Source: Cryobacterium sp. Y57
GTDB lineage: Bacteria > Actinomycetota > Actinomycetes > Actinomycetales > Microbacteriaceae
Length of the DNA stretch: 64,000 nucleotides
Reading direction: 5' to 3'
Assembly (NCBI RefSeq): GCF_002929505.1
Contig: NZ_PJJL01000070.1
Span: 1 to 64,000, forward strand
A model generated the notes under the pieces. It was not told where the DNA came from, searched no databases, and saw only the letters and a list, made by a program, of their open reading frames with translations. Of the stretch, positions 34,804 through 46,511 are shown piece after piece (position 1 is the first letter of the stretch; every line of letters begins with the position of its first letter). Made by a program: the position numbers and the translations under genes.

Positions 34804-35175
34804 ATGACAGACACATCCCAACTGCACTACACCGCTGAGCATGAGTGGGTTTTGGTCGACGGCAGCATTGCGACCGTCGGCATCACCGCCTATGCCGCCG
34901 AGAAGCTCGGCGACGTGGTTTTCGTCGAACTGCCCGAGGTGGGCAGCACGGTCGCCGGCGGCACGGTCATCGGCGAAATCGAGTCGACCAAGTCGGTCGG
35001 GGAACTGTTCGCACCGGTCAACGGCACCGTCACCGCCACCAACGCTGCCGTGGTCGAGAGCCCCGAGCTGGTCAATAGCGACCCGTTCGGTGCAGGCTGG
35101 CTGATCAAGGTTGAGTTCGACACGCTGCCCACCCTGCTCAGCCCGGCCGAATACTCGGCCCTCATCGGCGAGTAG
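34804..35175 (+). CDS. gcvH: Glycine cleavage system H protein
   Basis: Lipoyl carrier that shuttles the aminomethyl group between P, T and L proteins. At 123 residues it has normal length. The lipoylated lysine is K63 in [12 protein letters not shown], and the flanking beta hairpins ([20 protein letters not shown]) are intact. ATG at 34804; 53 bp behind gcvT and 3 bp before gcvP. Confidence 0.97.
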   Translation: MTDTSQLHYTAEHEWVLVDGSIATVGITAYAAEKLGDVVFVELPEVGSTVAGGTVIGEIESTKSVGELFAPVNGTVTATNAAVVESPELVNSDPFGAGWLIKVEFDTLPTLLSPAEYSALIGE

Positions 35176-35178
35176 CTC

Positions 35179-38100
<2,922 letters not shown>

Positions 38101-38103
38101 AAG

Positions 38104-38895
38104 TTAGCTGGCCGGGGCGAGCAGCTCCGGCCACCAGGCCAGCGCGAGCGGATAGCCGACGAACGAGAGAATATCGAGCAGCCAGTGGGTCACCACGAGC
38201 GGCATGGTGCGCCCCCAGCGGGTGTAGCACCACCCGAACACGACGCCCATGGCAACGTTGCCGAAGAACGGCCCAATCCCCTGATAGAGGTGATAGCTGC
38301 CGCGCAGTGTGGCCGAGCTCACAATGATGATCCAGGGTGACCAGCCGAGTTCACGCAGACGGGTGAACAGGTAGCCGACCACGATGATTTCCTCGACCAG
38401 CGCAGCCTTCAGGGCGGCGAAGACGAGAATGGGTATGGTCCACCAGAAAGTGTCGAGCGGTGAGGGCACCACGGCCACGGTGAACCCCAACGCGCGCCCA
38501 GCCAGGTATAGCGCGAGGCCCGGAATGCCGATGACCAGCAGCAGTCCAAACCCACCCGACACATCCTTACCGGGACGGGTCAGGTCGAAGCCGAGCCGGG
38601 TGAACGGGTTCTGCCCGGGCCGCCAGAGCAGAAACATCACCAGGGCCACCGCTCCGAGCCCGAACGCGATACCCAGAAACTGGTACGTGAAGTCGAGCCA
38701 CTCGCGCGGCGACTGCGAGCCGTTCAGCGTCGCCGACTGGTCGGCGAGCGGCGTCGTATCGGTCAGCCGGGCCACGATCGACACGATGGAGTAAACCGCC
38801 GACGCCCCGAGCGACAGAGCGAGAACAATACCGATCTCCCAATAGTTCCGGGAACGGTCGAGCCGGAAACTCGGTAACAGGGATGCTTGCGGCAT
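38104..38895 (-). CDS. CPBP family intramembrane glutamic endopeptidase
   Basis: A 263-residue membrane protein with about six to seven transmembrane helices. The CPBP/Abi motifs are present: EEIIVVGYLFTRL (the EExxxR-like motif, here with Tyr/Leu before Arg), and RGSYHLYQG (second histidine motif). Relatives include the CAAX-prenyl protease Rce1 and bacteriocin-immunity proteins; the substrate is unknown. ATG at 38895. Convergent with gcvP with only 3 bp between stop codons. Confidence 0.85.
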   Translation of the reverse strand: MPQASLLPSFRLDRSRNYWEIGIVLALSLGASAVYSIVSIVARLTDTTPLADQSATLNGSQSPREWLDFTYQFLGIAFGLGAVALVMFLLWRPGQNPFTRLGFDLTRPGKDVSGGFGLLLVIGIPGLALYLAGRALGFTVAVVPSPLDTFWWTIPILVFAALKAALVEEIIVVGYLFTRLRELGWSPWIIIVSSATLRGSYHLYQGIGPFFGNVAMGVVFGWCYTRWGRTMPLVVTHWLLDILSFVGYPLALAWWPELLAPAS

Positions 38896-39383
38896 GGCTC
38901 TATCCTGCCACCCCGTCATCCCAGGTACCCGCTTCACGATCACGGGAGCTGAACCTCCCCGTCGGGGCCACCCCGTGTTCGACAACCTCCGGGAGCTCTA
39001 CACGCAGGCGCTTTTCGCCGCCATCCCCGGTGGCGATTTCGAGTTCGGTCGCTAACGGCTCGACCCGAGCCATATAGTCCTTACCGGCAATGCCGGTCAG
39101 GACTATCTGGCGTTCACGGCCACTGAGGACCGCGATCCAGCTCGGCGGCCCTGCGGCGCTTTCCGCGGTTTGGTCGGTAAAAACGGGACAAATTCCGTGC
39201 ACGAGCGCACCAGACGCAATTTTTGTGCAGAATGCCCGACTTGAACGAAAAAGAATGGACCTATTTGATAACAGTTCGACAATTTGATTGGCAAGCTGAG
39301 GATTTCTCTCTATGGTCGTAGCTAACCACGATCGACTCGCGGCCTCTCGCCGGTGTCGACGATCACATCGCCCAGGAGGAATC
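38896..39383. other. Intergenic region upstream of the oligopeptide ABC operon
   Basis: 488 bases between two divergent genes. A minus-strand frame at 38900-39073 (57 residues, MARVEPLATELEIATGDGGE...) has protein-like composition but no recognised family and no ribosome site. The stretch 39230-39290 is the most AT-rich of the gap (TTGAAC followed by TTTGATAAC 17 bases on) and is a plausible promoter for the lipoprotein gene. An AGGAGGA ribosome site at 39374-39380 decides the downstream TTG start. Confidence 0.4.
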
Positions 39384-41171
39384 TTGTCCATCAGAGGAAA
39401 ACTGTTCAGGAAAAGCCTCAGCGGGGTCGCCGTTCTCGGCGTCGCTGCCCTTGCCCTGACCGCATGCACCACAGCCGGCAGCACCGCCCCGAATACGGAT
39501 GCCGCGGCCAGCGGCGGCACGGTGACGGTCGCGGTGGTCAACGACTTCACGTCGTTCAATAACCAGACCCCGCAATCCAACCTCGACACCAACGGCCAGG
39601 TCGGTTACCTCATGGGTAACTACGGCTCCGCCTTCTCTTATATTGATAAAGACTTCAAGATCGTGCACGAAAAAAAGTTCGGCACCTTTGAGAAAACCAG
39701 CGACGACCCACAGACGGTCACCTACACGCTCAACCCCGACGACAAATGGTCCGATGGCGAGCCCGTCACAGCCGATGACATGGTGCTTTCCTGGGCAACC
39801 CAGGCTGGCTACTACAACAGTTCCACTACCGATGAAGCCACCGGTGACGTGATCACCGGTACGACCTACTTCGAAATTGCGGCGAGCACTGCCGGTCTCG
39901 ACACGACAGCTTTCCCCACGGTCAGCGCTGACAACCTGTCGATGACGTTGGTCTATGGCACTCCCTACGTGGATTGGGAGCTGGTCAACCCGATCGGCCA
40001 GCCCGCGCACATCGTCGCCAAGAAGGCCGGGCTTGGTTCTGCCGCTGACCTGACCGCCCTGCTCAAGGGCTTGCCGAAAGGCGACCCGGCCAACCCGGCG
40101 TCTTCCGACCCCACGCTCAAAGCCGCTGCGGACTTCGTGAACACCGGCTACGACGTGACCGCCTTCCCCACCGACCCCGACCTACTGGTTTCCAGTGGCC
40201 CGATGGTGCCGACCGGCTGGACTCCCGGCCAGTCGTTCACGATGGAGCGCAACAAGTACTACGTCGGTGGCATGGTTCCTAAGATCGACAAGATTGTGCT
40301 GCGCGTCATCCCCGACGCGAATGCGCAGGTCACCGCGCTGCAAAACGGTGAAGTGGACATCATTAACCCGCAGGCATCCGCTGACACACTGACCGCACTG
40401 GAGAACACCGGCGCTGACGTGCTCACCGGCGACCAGGTGTCGTACGACCACCTCGACCTCAACTTCGGAGCCTCGGTCTTCGCTGACCTCAGTGTTCGCC
40501 AGGCGTTCCTGAAGACCATTCCGCGGCAGCAGATCCTTGATTCCATCGTGACCCCGGTCAACCCGGACGCCAAGGTTCTGAACTCGCAAATCTGGGTTCC
40601 GGCCAACGAGCCGTACGCCGACTCGATTGCGAACAACGGATCCAGCGACTATGCAGAGGTCGACATCGAGGGCGCCAAGAAGCTCCTCGCCGGAGCAACA
40701 CCGACGATCAGCATCCTCTACAACACCAAGAACCCGAACCGCGTCGATGAGTTCCAGGCCATTCAGGAATCGGCTACCAAGGCCGGTTTCAACATTGTGG
40801 ACAAGGGCTCACCCGACTGGAGTTCCCTTTTGCCCGGTGGCGACTATGACGCCTCGATCTTTGGTTGGATCAGCCCGGGTGTCGGCTCTGCCGGCATTTC
40901 GCAGATCTTCTCAACCGACGGCGGTGGAAACTACAGCCGCTACACGGGAACCAACGCTGACGCCATCGCGACCCAGACCACTCTGGATCCCGACGAACTC
41001 GTCAAGATCGAGAAGCGTATGGACAAGCAGATGTTCACGGATGCCTACGGCCTGCCGATGTTCCAACTGCCCGGTGTGTTCGGTGTCGCCAAGCGCGTGA
41101 GCGGTGTGGAGTACATGGGCAACCAAACCGGTCCGTTCTGGAACTTCTGGGAGTGGTCCGTCAGTAAGTAG
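39384..41171 (+). CDS. Oligopeptide-type ABC transporter substrate-binding lipoprotein
   Basis: Extracytoplasmic solute-binding protein of family 5 (Opp/Dpp/Nik type), 595 residues. A lipoprotein signal peptide ends in LALTAC with the lipidated cysteine at residue 28. Family markers: VTYTLNPDDKWSDGEPVTADDMVLSW in the N-terminal lobe, FTMERNKYY and VRQAFLKTIPRQQI later. I start at TTG 39384, as a strong AGGAGGA lies 3 bases upstream. First gene of a complete importer (permeases at 41317 and 42850, ATPase at 44591). Ligand probably a peptide, but nickel or sugars cannot be excluded. Confidence 0.92.
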   Translation: MSIRGKLFRKSLSGVAVLGVAALALTACTTAGSTAPNTDAAASGGTVTVAVVNDFTSFNNQTPQSNLDTNGQVGYLMGNYGSAFSYIDKDFKIVHEKKFGTFEKTSDDPQTVTYTLNPDDKWSDGEPVTADDMVLSWATQAGYYNSSTTDEATGDVITGTTYFEIAASTAGLDTTAFPTVSADNLSMTLVYGTPYVDWELVNPIGQPAHIVAKKAGLGSAADLTALLKGLPKGDPANPASSDPTLKAAADFVNTGYDVTAFPTDPDLLVSSGPMVPTGWTPGQSFTMERNKYYVGGMVPKIDKIVLRVIPDANAQVTALQNGEVDIINPQASADTLTALENTGADVLTGDQVSYDHLDLNFGASVFADLSVRQAFLKTIPRQQILDSIVTPVNPDAKVLNSQIWVPANEPYADSIANNGSSDYAEVDIEGAKKLLAGATPTISILYNTKNPNRVDEFQAIQESATKAGFNIVDKGSPDWSSLLPGGDYDASIFGWISPGVGSAGISQIFSTDGGGNYSRYTGTNADAIATQTTLDPDELVKIEKRMDKQMFTDAYGLPMFQLPGVFGVAKRVSGVEYMGNQTGPFWNFWEWSVSK

Positions 41172-41201
41172 CACGACCGAGATATCCAGCTCGATCGCGC
41201 C

Positions 41202-41233
41202 GTTGGGCTCCTGGGCACGCTCAGGAGCCCAAC
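41202..41233 (+). terminator. Hairpin between the binding-protein and permease genes
   Basis: Perfect 12-bp stem (41202-41213, GTTGGGCTCCTG, and 41222-41233) with an 8-base loop, in the 145-bp gap after the lipoprotein gene. No T-run follows. Hairpins in this position often protect the upstream message so that binding protein is made in excess over the permeases. Confidence 0.65.
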
Positions 41234-41316
41234 TCTCGGGTCGGGCGGCATCCGTATTTCGTCGTAACGCCCGGTAAAGCGGCACGAACCAACCCCGACA
41301 GCGAGGTAGCCCACGC

Positions 41317-42849
41317 ATGGTGACCTTCATTCTGAGACGTGTTCTCGTTTCCATGCTCATTCTGGTCGCTGCATCATTTCTGATGTACGTCATGGTGGGC
41401 TATTCGGCCGACCCGCTTCAAGACCTCCGAAGCAGCAATTCGCCCAATAAGCAGCAACTGATCAACGCCCGCGTCTCGCTCCTCGACCTTGACGTTCCGC
41501 CGCCCTTGCGCTGGGTGCTCTGGATCGGAGGTGTGGCGAAATGTGCGATTCCGTTCGCCAACGCTTGCGACCTGGGCTCGACTATCTCGAATGCCCGGGT
41601 GGTCGACATCCTGCCCAACGCCCTTGCCGCAACGGTGCAGCTCGTCACCTTCGCGCTTGTGCTGGCCATTCTGCTCGGCGTGACGATCGGCATCATCACC
41701 GCCCTCCGCCAGTACAGCGGCCTGGACAACACGGTCACCTTCGTCAGTTTCTTTCTCTACTCGCTGCCCGCCTTCCTTGTCGCCGTGCTGCTCAAAGAAT
41801 TCGTCGCCATCGGTTTCAACGACTTTCTGCGAAACCCCGTGATCGGTGGCATAGCATTGCTGGTCATCGGCCTCATCGTCGGGGCCATCTGGCAGTCGCT
41901 CCTCGGTGGTGACGGGCGGCGCAGACTGGTCGTCTTCCTCGTGTCGGGGCTTACGACATCGGGTGTTCTGCTGCTGATGAGTGCGACGGGCTGGTTCATG
42001 CGCCCGGGCCTCGGCGCGATCCCGATCATTCTGCTGGTCGCTGCGATCGCCCTCGGCTCGGCCACTCTGCTGGCCGGCCTGCGCAACCGTCGGGCCGTCA
42101 TCACGGCGGGTATCAACGCGGTGATCGCCATTTCGGCGTACTTCACCCTGCAGCCACTGTTCGACGTGTCGAGCGCGGGTACCCTGTTCATTCTCGCCCT
42201 CGCCACCATCGCTGTTGGGCTGGTCAGCGGCTTTCTGGCGGGGGGCTACGACCGGGGCCAGAATATGCGGGTCGGTCTCGTCACTGCCCTGTTTTCCGGC
42301 GCTGTCGTTCTGCTGGACCGCTTCATGCAGTCCTGGGGGGACCTGCTGTCCGCTACGAACGGACGACCGATCGCGACGGTGGGCTCGAAGACACCGGGGC
42401 TGTCCGGCGATGTGTGGCTTTCGGGCCTCGATGCCTTCGTGCACCTGACCCTGCCGACAATTGCGCTGCTGCTCATCTCCTTCGCCGGGTACACCCGATA
42501 CTCCCGCGCCGGCATGCTCGAAGTTCTCAGTCTGGACTTCATCAGGACAGCTCGCGCCAAAGGACTACCCGAACGCACCGTGATCATGCGCCACGCCTTC
42601 CGTAACATGCTCATTCCCCTGACAACCCTCGTCGCTTTCGACGTCGGCGCCCTGCTCGGTGGCGCGATCATCACAGAATATGTCTTCGCTATCCCGGGCA
42701 TGGGCAGTCTGTTCAATGCGGGTCTCTTTCGCGGTGACGTCAATCCGGTCATGGGATACTTCCTGATCGTGGCCGCGATGGCCATCACCTTCAACTTTCT
42801 GGCCGATATGGCCTATGCCGGGCTCGACCCGAGAGTGAGGATTCGCTAA
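41317..42849 (+). CDS. OppB/DppB-type ABC permease with large membrane insert
   Basis: Inner-membrane permease, 510 residues against about 310-340 for usual DppB/OppB. The N-terminal part (VTFILRRVLVSMLILVAASF) and C-terminal part are canonical, with the ATPase-contacting EAA loop at about residues 395-425 (DFIRTARAKGLPERTVIMRH). Residues about 170-350 are an extra block with five or so further hydrophobic helices (GGIALLVIGLIVGAIWQSLL; GAIPIILLVAAIALGSATLL; TLFILALATIAVGLVSGFLA). The end (TAA) directly abuts the ATG of the next permease. Confidence 0.92.
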   Translation: MVTFILRRVLVSMLILVAASFLMYVMVGYSADPLQDLRSSNSPNKQQLINARVSLLDLDVPPPLRWVLWIGGVAKCAIPFANACDLGSTISNARVVDILPNALAATVQLVTFALVLAILLGVTIGIITALRQYSGLDNTVTFVSFFLYSLPAFLVAVLLKEFVAIGFNDFLRNPVIGGIALLVIGLIVGAIWQSLLGGDGRRRLVVFLVSGLTTSGVLLLMSATGWFMRPGLGAIPIILLVAAIALGSATLLAGLRNRRAVITAGINAVIAISAYFTLQPLFDVSSAGTLFILALATIAVGLVSGFLAGGYDRGQNMRVGLVTALFSGAVVLLDRFMQSWGDLLSATNGRPIATVGSKTPGLSGDVWLSGLDAFVHLTLPTIALLLISFAGYTRYSRAGMLEVLSLDFIRTARAKGLPERTVIMRHAFRNMLIPLTTLVAFDVGALLGGAIITEYVFAIPGMGSLFNAGLFRGDVNPVMGYFLIVAAMAITFNFLADMAYAGLDPRVRIR

Positions 42850-43893
42850 ATGTCCACACCGATTGGTTCGGGGCAGACCCCGCCCACCGAAATTCCGGCC
42901 GACGAACTCGCCGCCGCCAGCGCTATCCCCGAGAGCCAGGGACGTTTGATTTGGCGACGGTTCATCGGCAATAAAGTCGCCGTTGCTTCGATCATCGTCA
43001 TTGCGTTCATCATCATTTTTTCCTTCTCCGCCATCGGTGTCGGCGCCATTCCCGGCTGGTGGAAATACGACTTCAAATCACTCAATCCGCAGGTGAACCA
43101 GGGTGACCCGACCCTGTCGCTCCTGCCCCAATTCCTCGGCGGCAACGGAATCTCGCTGGGCGAACATCCGTTTGGCCAGGACCGTATCGGCAAGGACTAT
43201 TTCGCCATGACCATGCGCGGAATTCAGAACTCCGCGCTCGTCATGGTGGTTCTCGGCCTCATCGCGACCGTTGTCGGAGTGGTGGTCGGGGCGGTCGCCG
43301 GCTACTACCGCGGCATGGTCGATGCCGTGTTGATGCGCATCACGGACGTCTTCATCGTGATTCCCGCGCTCGTCATCGGCTCGGTCGTCGGCCACTGGTT
43401 CGGCAGCCTCGGCGCCCCGATACTCGCAATCATGCTCGGGTTCTTCTCCTGGATGGGCATCGCTCGCCTGGTGCGCAGCGAGTTCCTGTCGCTACGCGAA
43501 CGCGAGTTCGTCGAGGCGGCCCGGGTAGCCGGGGCGTCGGACGCGCGCATCATCTTCAAGCACATCCTGCCCAACGCCATGGGAGTGGTCATCGTGTCGG
43601 CCACGCTCATCATGGCGTCTGCCATTTTGCTCGAGACAGCGTTGAGCTTTCTCGGCTACGGCATCCGCTCTCCCGACGTGTCGCTGGGCCTGCTGATCAG
43701 CTCCAACCAGTCGGCGTTCCAGACCCGACCGTGGCTGTTCTGGTGGCCCGGCGCCTTCATCGTGTCGCTGGCGCTGCTGGTCAACTTCGTCGGCGACGGC
43801 CTCCGCGATGCCTTCGACCCGCGCCACCGCCGGTTCAACCTCAGCAAAATGCGCGAAACGCGGCCGGAGCCGGAGCTGGAGACCCAGCCGTGA
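42850..43893 (+). CDS. OppC/DppC-type ABC permease
   Basis: Second inner-membrane permease, 347 residues. The N-terminal OppC signature (LIWRRFIGNKVAVASIIVIA) is followed by a periplasmic loop and the EAA loop SLREREFVEAARVAGASDAR plus FKHILPNAM. About six transmembrane helices. ATG follows the preceding stop codon with no gap, so translation is coupled. The ATPase gene is 700 bp downstream, separated by an antisense PH-domain gene. Confidence 0.94.
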   Translation: MSTPIGSGQTPPTEIPADELAAASAIPESQGRLIWRRFIGNKVAVASIIVIAFIIIFSFSAIGVGAIPGWWKYDFKSLNPQVNQGDPTLSLLPQFLGGNGISLGEHPFGQDRIGKDYFAMTMRGIQNSALVMVVLGLIATVVGVVVGAVAGYYRGMVDAVLMRITDVFIVIPALVIGSVVGHWFGSLGAPILAIMLGFFSWMGIARLVRSEFLSLREREFVEAARVAGASDARIIFKHILPNAMGVVIVSATLIMASAILLETALSFLGYGIRSPDVSLGLLISSNQSAFQTRPWLFWWPGAFIVSLALLVNFVGDGLRDAFDPRHRRFNLSKMRETRPEPELETQP

Positions 43894-43913
43894 CGTCGCG
43901 CAGCGCCGTAGAG

Positions 43914-44522
43914 CTACGCCAGCAGAATGGCTACAACGGATGCCGCAGCACCCGCCGCCAGCACGCCAGCGCGACCCCAGGCCCAGAGCACCGCAACGGG
44001 CGTCTGTGCCGCGAGGCCGCCATCAACCCGACCGGTCTTCTGAAGCAGGTCCCAGCGTGCGCGCACCAGTTGCGCAGCGTCCCCGGACTCACTTCCCGGC
44101 AAATCGCCAGGCCGCGGGAAGCCGCTGACGTAGGGCACCGGGTCGGTGCTCTTGCGTCGTCCGGAGCTGGTCAGGCTGCGGCCGGGCGCTGGGGCGCAGT
44201 ACACCGCGAACTTACGACCCGGCGTGTACAGGGTGAGGGCGAACTTGGTGTCCACGTGCACGAGCGCCGCCCACGGCACGACGATGGTGCGCAGCGGATT
44301 GCGAATGGTGACGGCATCATCGCTCACTCGCAGGTCGGGCCGCCAGAGCATCTCCCAGACGAACAGCATCACGAACAGGGCTGGGACGACCAGCCAACGG
44401 TTCGACGCTGTCGGGAGCAAAAACAGGCTCAGCGCGCTGAGTGCGGCGACCGCGCAGAAGACCGCCGCGACGATGCGATTGAACCGCGAGTAGAAAACGT
44501 TCGGGACGGCAGCGACGGACAT
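43914..44522 (-). CDS. Membrane protein with bacterial PH domain
   Basis: A 202-residue protein with two N-terminal transmembrane helices (IVAAVFCAVAALSALSLFLL; WLVVPALFVMLFVWEMLW), a short bacterial PH-like domain (LRVSDDAVTIRNPLRTIVVPWAALVHVDTKFALTLYTPGRKFAVYCA) and a C-terminal hydrophobic helix. Such actinobacterial proteins have no known function. It lies antisense inside the oligopeptide importer operon, between the OppC-type permease and the ATPase gene, and diverges from the ATPase gene (68-bp gap). Confidence 0.75.
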   Translation of the reverse strand: MSVAAVPNVFYSRFNRIVAAVFCAVAALSALSLFLLPTASNRWLVVPALFVMLFVWEMLWRPDLRVSDDAVTIRNPLRTIVVPWAALVHVDTKFALTLYTPGRKFAVYCAPAPGRSLTSSGRRKSTDPVPYVSGFPRPGDLPGSESGDAAQLVRARWDLLQKTGRVDGGLAAQTPVAVLWAWGRAGVLAAGAAASVVAILLA

Positions 44523-44590
44523 GCAGCTATGCTGCCAGATTTTGGCGGCAACCACCGAAGCAGCAACAGTATTGACGAAAGCAGGACTCC

Positions 44591-46378
44591 ATGACCGACC
44601 AGGTGACGACCACATTCTCCGGCCCGGTGCTGCAGGTCACCGATCTCACGGTGCATTTCGGCGTCGACAACGTCTGGGTGCCGGCCGCGCTCAACCTGAA
44701 CTATTCGATCGAGCGGGGCAAGGTGCTCGCCATCGTCGGCGAGTCCGGCTCGGGTAAGAGCGCCAGCTCGATGGCCATTCTCGACCTGCTCCCCGAGAAC
44801 AGCCGCATCTCCGGCAGCGTCAAGCTCAACGGCCGGGAGCTCATGGGGCTGAAGCCCGCCCAGATGCAAAAGGTGCGCGGTGGCCAGGTTGCCATGATCT
44901 TTCAGGAGCCGATGACGGCACTCAACCCGGTCTACACGATCGGGTTCCAGATCATCGAGACTCTGCGCGCCCACTTCGGCATGTCACCCTCACAGGCCAA
45001 GGCGCGCGCCCTCGAGCTGCTCGACCTGGTGGAGCTGCCCGATCCGCTCAAAGCCTTCGACTCCTACCCGCACCAGCTGAGCGGCGGACAACGCCAGCGC
45101 GCCATGATCGCCCAGTCCATCTCCTGCGACCCGCAGCTCCTCATCGCCGACGAACCGACGACAGCCCTTGACGTGACGGTGCAGGCCGAGATCCTCGACC
45201 TGCTGCGTAGCCTGCGCGACCGACTCGACAGCGCCATCCTGCTGATCACGCACGACATGGGTGTCGTTGCCGACCTCGCCGATGACATCGCCGTGATGCG
45301 ACGGGGGGTCATCGTCGAACGCGGCACGGTCGATCAGATCTTCAACGAACCCACCCACCCGTACACCATCGCCCTGCTCCAAGCCGTTCCGCACCTCGGC
45401 CAGCGCGGTGATCAGGCGATCGACATGACGGCCGCGCTCGCCACCGGCACCGACATCGTGGTGGACGCCGTGCTCGCCGCTCGCATCGAGGTCAACGAGC
45501 GTCTGGCGAATGAGGCCGCCGCTGCAGCTCGGCGCGATAGCCGTGAAGTCGTCGTGAAGTTTGACGACGTCGTGATCGAATACCCCAAGCACGGTCGCGT
45601 CGCAGCGTTCCGCGCCGTCGACAAGGTCAACCTGTTCGTGCGCCAGGGAGAGGTTCTCGGACTCGTGGGGGAGTCGGGCTCCGGTAAAACCACCCTCGGA
45701 CGCGCCGCCATCGGTCTCCTACCCATAACAGAGGGAACGCTGCACGTTGCCGATCAGGATATCTCGAAGGCCAGCCGTGACGAGATCCATCGATTGCATA
45801 AAAGCGTCGGCATCGTTTTTCAAGACCCCTCCTCCTCACTCAACCCGCGGATGCCCATTGGCGACAGCATCGGGGAACCCCTCAAGCTCGGCAAGGGTTT
45901 GAAGGGCGCTGCCCTGAGCGCCGAGGTGGAGCGGCTGCTCGATAGCGTTGAGCTGCCTCGGTCCTATCGCAGTCGCTTTCCGCACGAACTGTCCGGTGGG
46001 CAGAAGCAGCGTGTCGGCATTGCCCGTGCGCTCTCGCTTGAACCGAAGGTACTCATCGCCGATGAGCCGACCAGCGCGCTGGACGTATCGGTGCAGGCCC
46101 GCGTGCTTCTGCTGATTCAGGCGTTGCAGCAGCAGATGAATTTCGCCTGCCTGTTCATCACCCACGACCTCGCCGTCATCGACGTGCTCGCCGATCGCAT
46201 CGCGGTCATGCACCACGGCCGCATCGTGGAAACCGGAACGCGGGATGAGATTCTGCGCTACCCGAAAGACCCCTATACCCAGCGCCTGCTCGCGGCCGTT
46301 CCGATCCCCGATCCGACCGAACAGCGTGCCCGCCGCGAGTTGCGTCGTGAGTTGCTGGCCGCCGGCAACGATGTTTAG
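44591..46378 (+). CDS. Fused oligopeptide/dipeptide ABC ATPase (DppD-DppF)
   Basis: A 595-residue protein carrying both ATPase subunits in one chain. First half: Walker A GESGSGKSA (residues 50-58), signature LSGGQRQRAM, Walker B LLIADEPTTALDVTV, then the Opp-type C-terminal HPYTIALLQAVP. Second half: Walker A GESGSGKTTLG at about residue 360, LSGGQKQRVG, VLIADEPTSALDVSV and DPYTQRLLAAVP. It powers the importer at 39.4-43.9 kb. ATG at 44591. The fusion forces one-to-one pairing of the two motors. Confidence 0.95.
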   Translation: MTDQVTTTFSGPVLQVTDLTVHFGVDNVWVPAALNLNYSIERGKVLAIVGESGSGKSASSMAILDLLPENSRISGSVKLNGRELMGLKPAQMQKVRGGQVAMIFQEPMTALNPVYTIGFQIIETLRAHFGMSPSQAKARALELLDLVELPDPLKAFDSYPHQLSGGQRQRAMIAQSISCDPQLLIADEPTTALDVTVQAEILDLLRSLRDRLDSAILLITHDMGVVADLADDIAVMRRGVIVERGTVDQIFNEPTHPYTIALLQAVPHLGQRGDQAIDMTAALATGTDIVVDAVLAARIEVNERLANEAAAAARRDSREVVVKFDDVVIEYPKHGRVAAFRAVDKVNLFVRQGEVLGLVGESGSGKTTLGRAAIGLLPITEGTLHVADQDISKASRDEIHRLHKSVGIVFQDPSSSLNPRMPIGDSIGEPLKLGKGLKGAALSAEVERLLDSVELPRSYRSRFPHELSGGQKQRVGIARALSLEPKVLIADEPTSALDVSVQARVLLLIQALQQQMNFACLFITHDLAVIDVLADRIAVMHHGRIVETGTRDEILRYPKDPYTQRLLAAVPIPDPTEQRARRELRRELLAAGNDV

Positions 46379-46511
46379 CCGTGGGCGCCCCACGAGCCCG
46401 GGATAAACCATACGGTAGGATAATAAGTTGGGTCACACTATGACCCTTGGTATCCATTCTTCGTCGCGCGCGAGACTCTGCGGCACTCATTCTTCGTAAG
46501 GATCTATTTTT

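Noticed and set aside
38900-39073. Small minus-strand frame of 57 residues
   Set aside because: Protein-like composition, but no family, no ribosome site and a position within a likely promoter region.
46430-46446. Inverted repeat GGGTCA-CACTA-TGACCC and duplicated CATTCTTCGT upstream of typA
   Set aside because: Short and common in size; no evidence for a regulator, so not reported as an operator.
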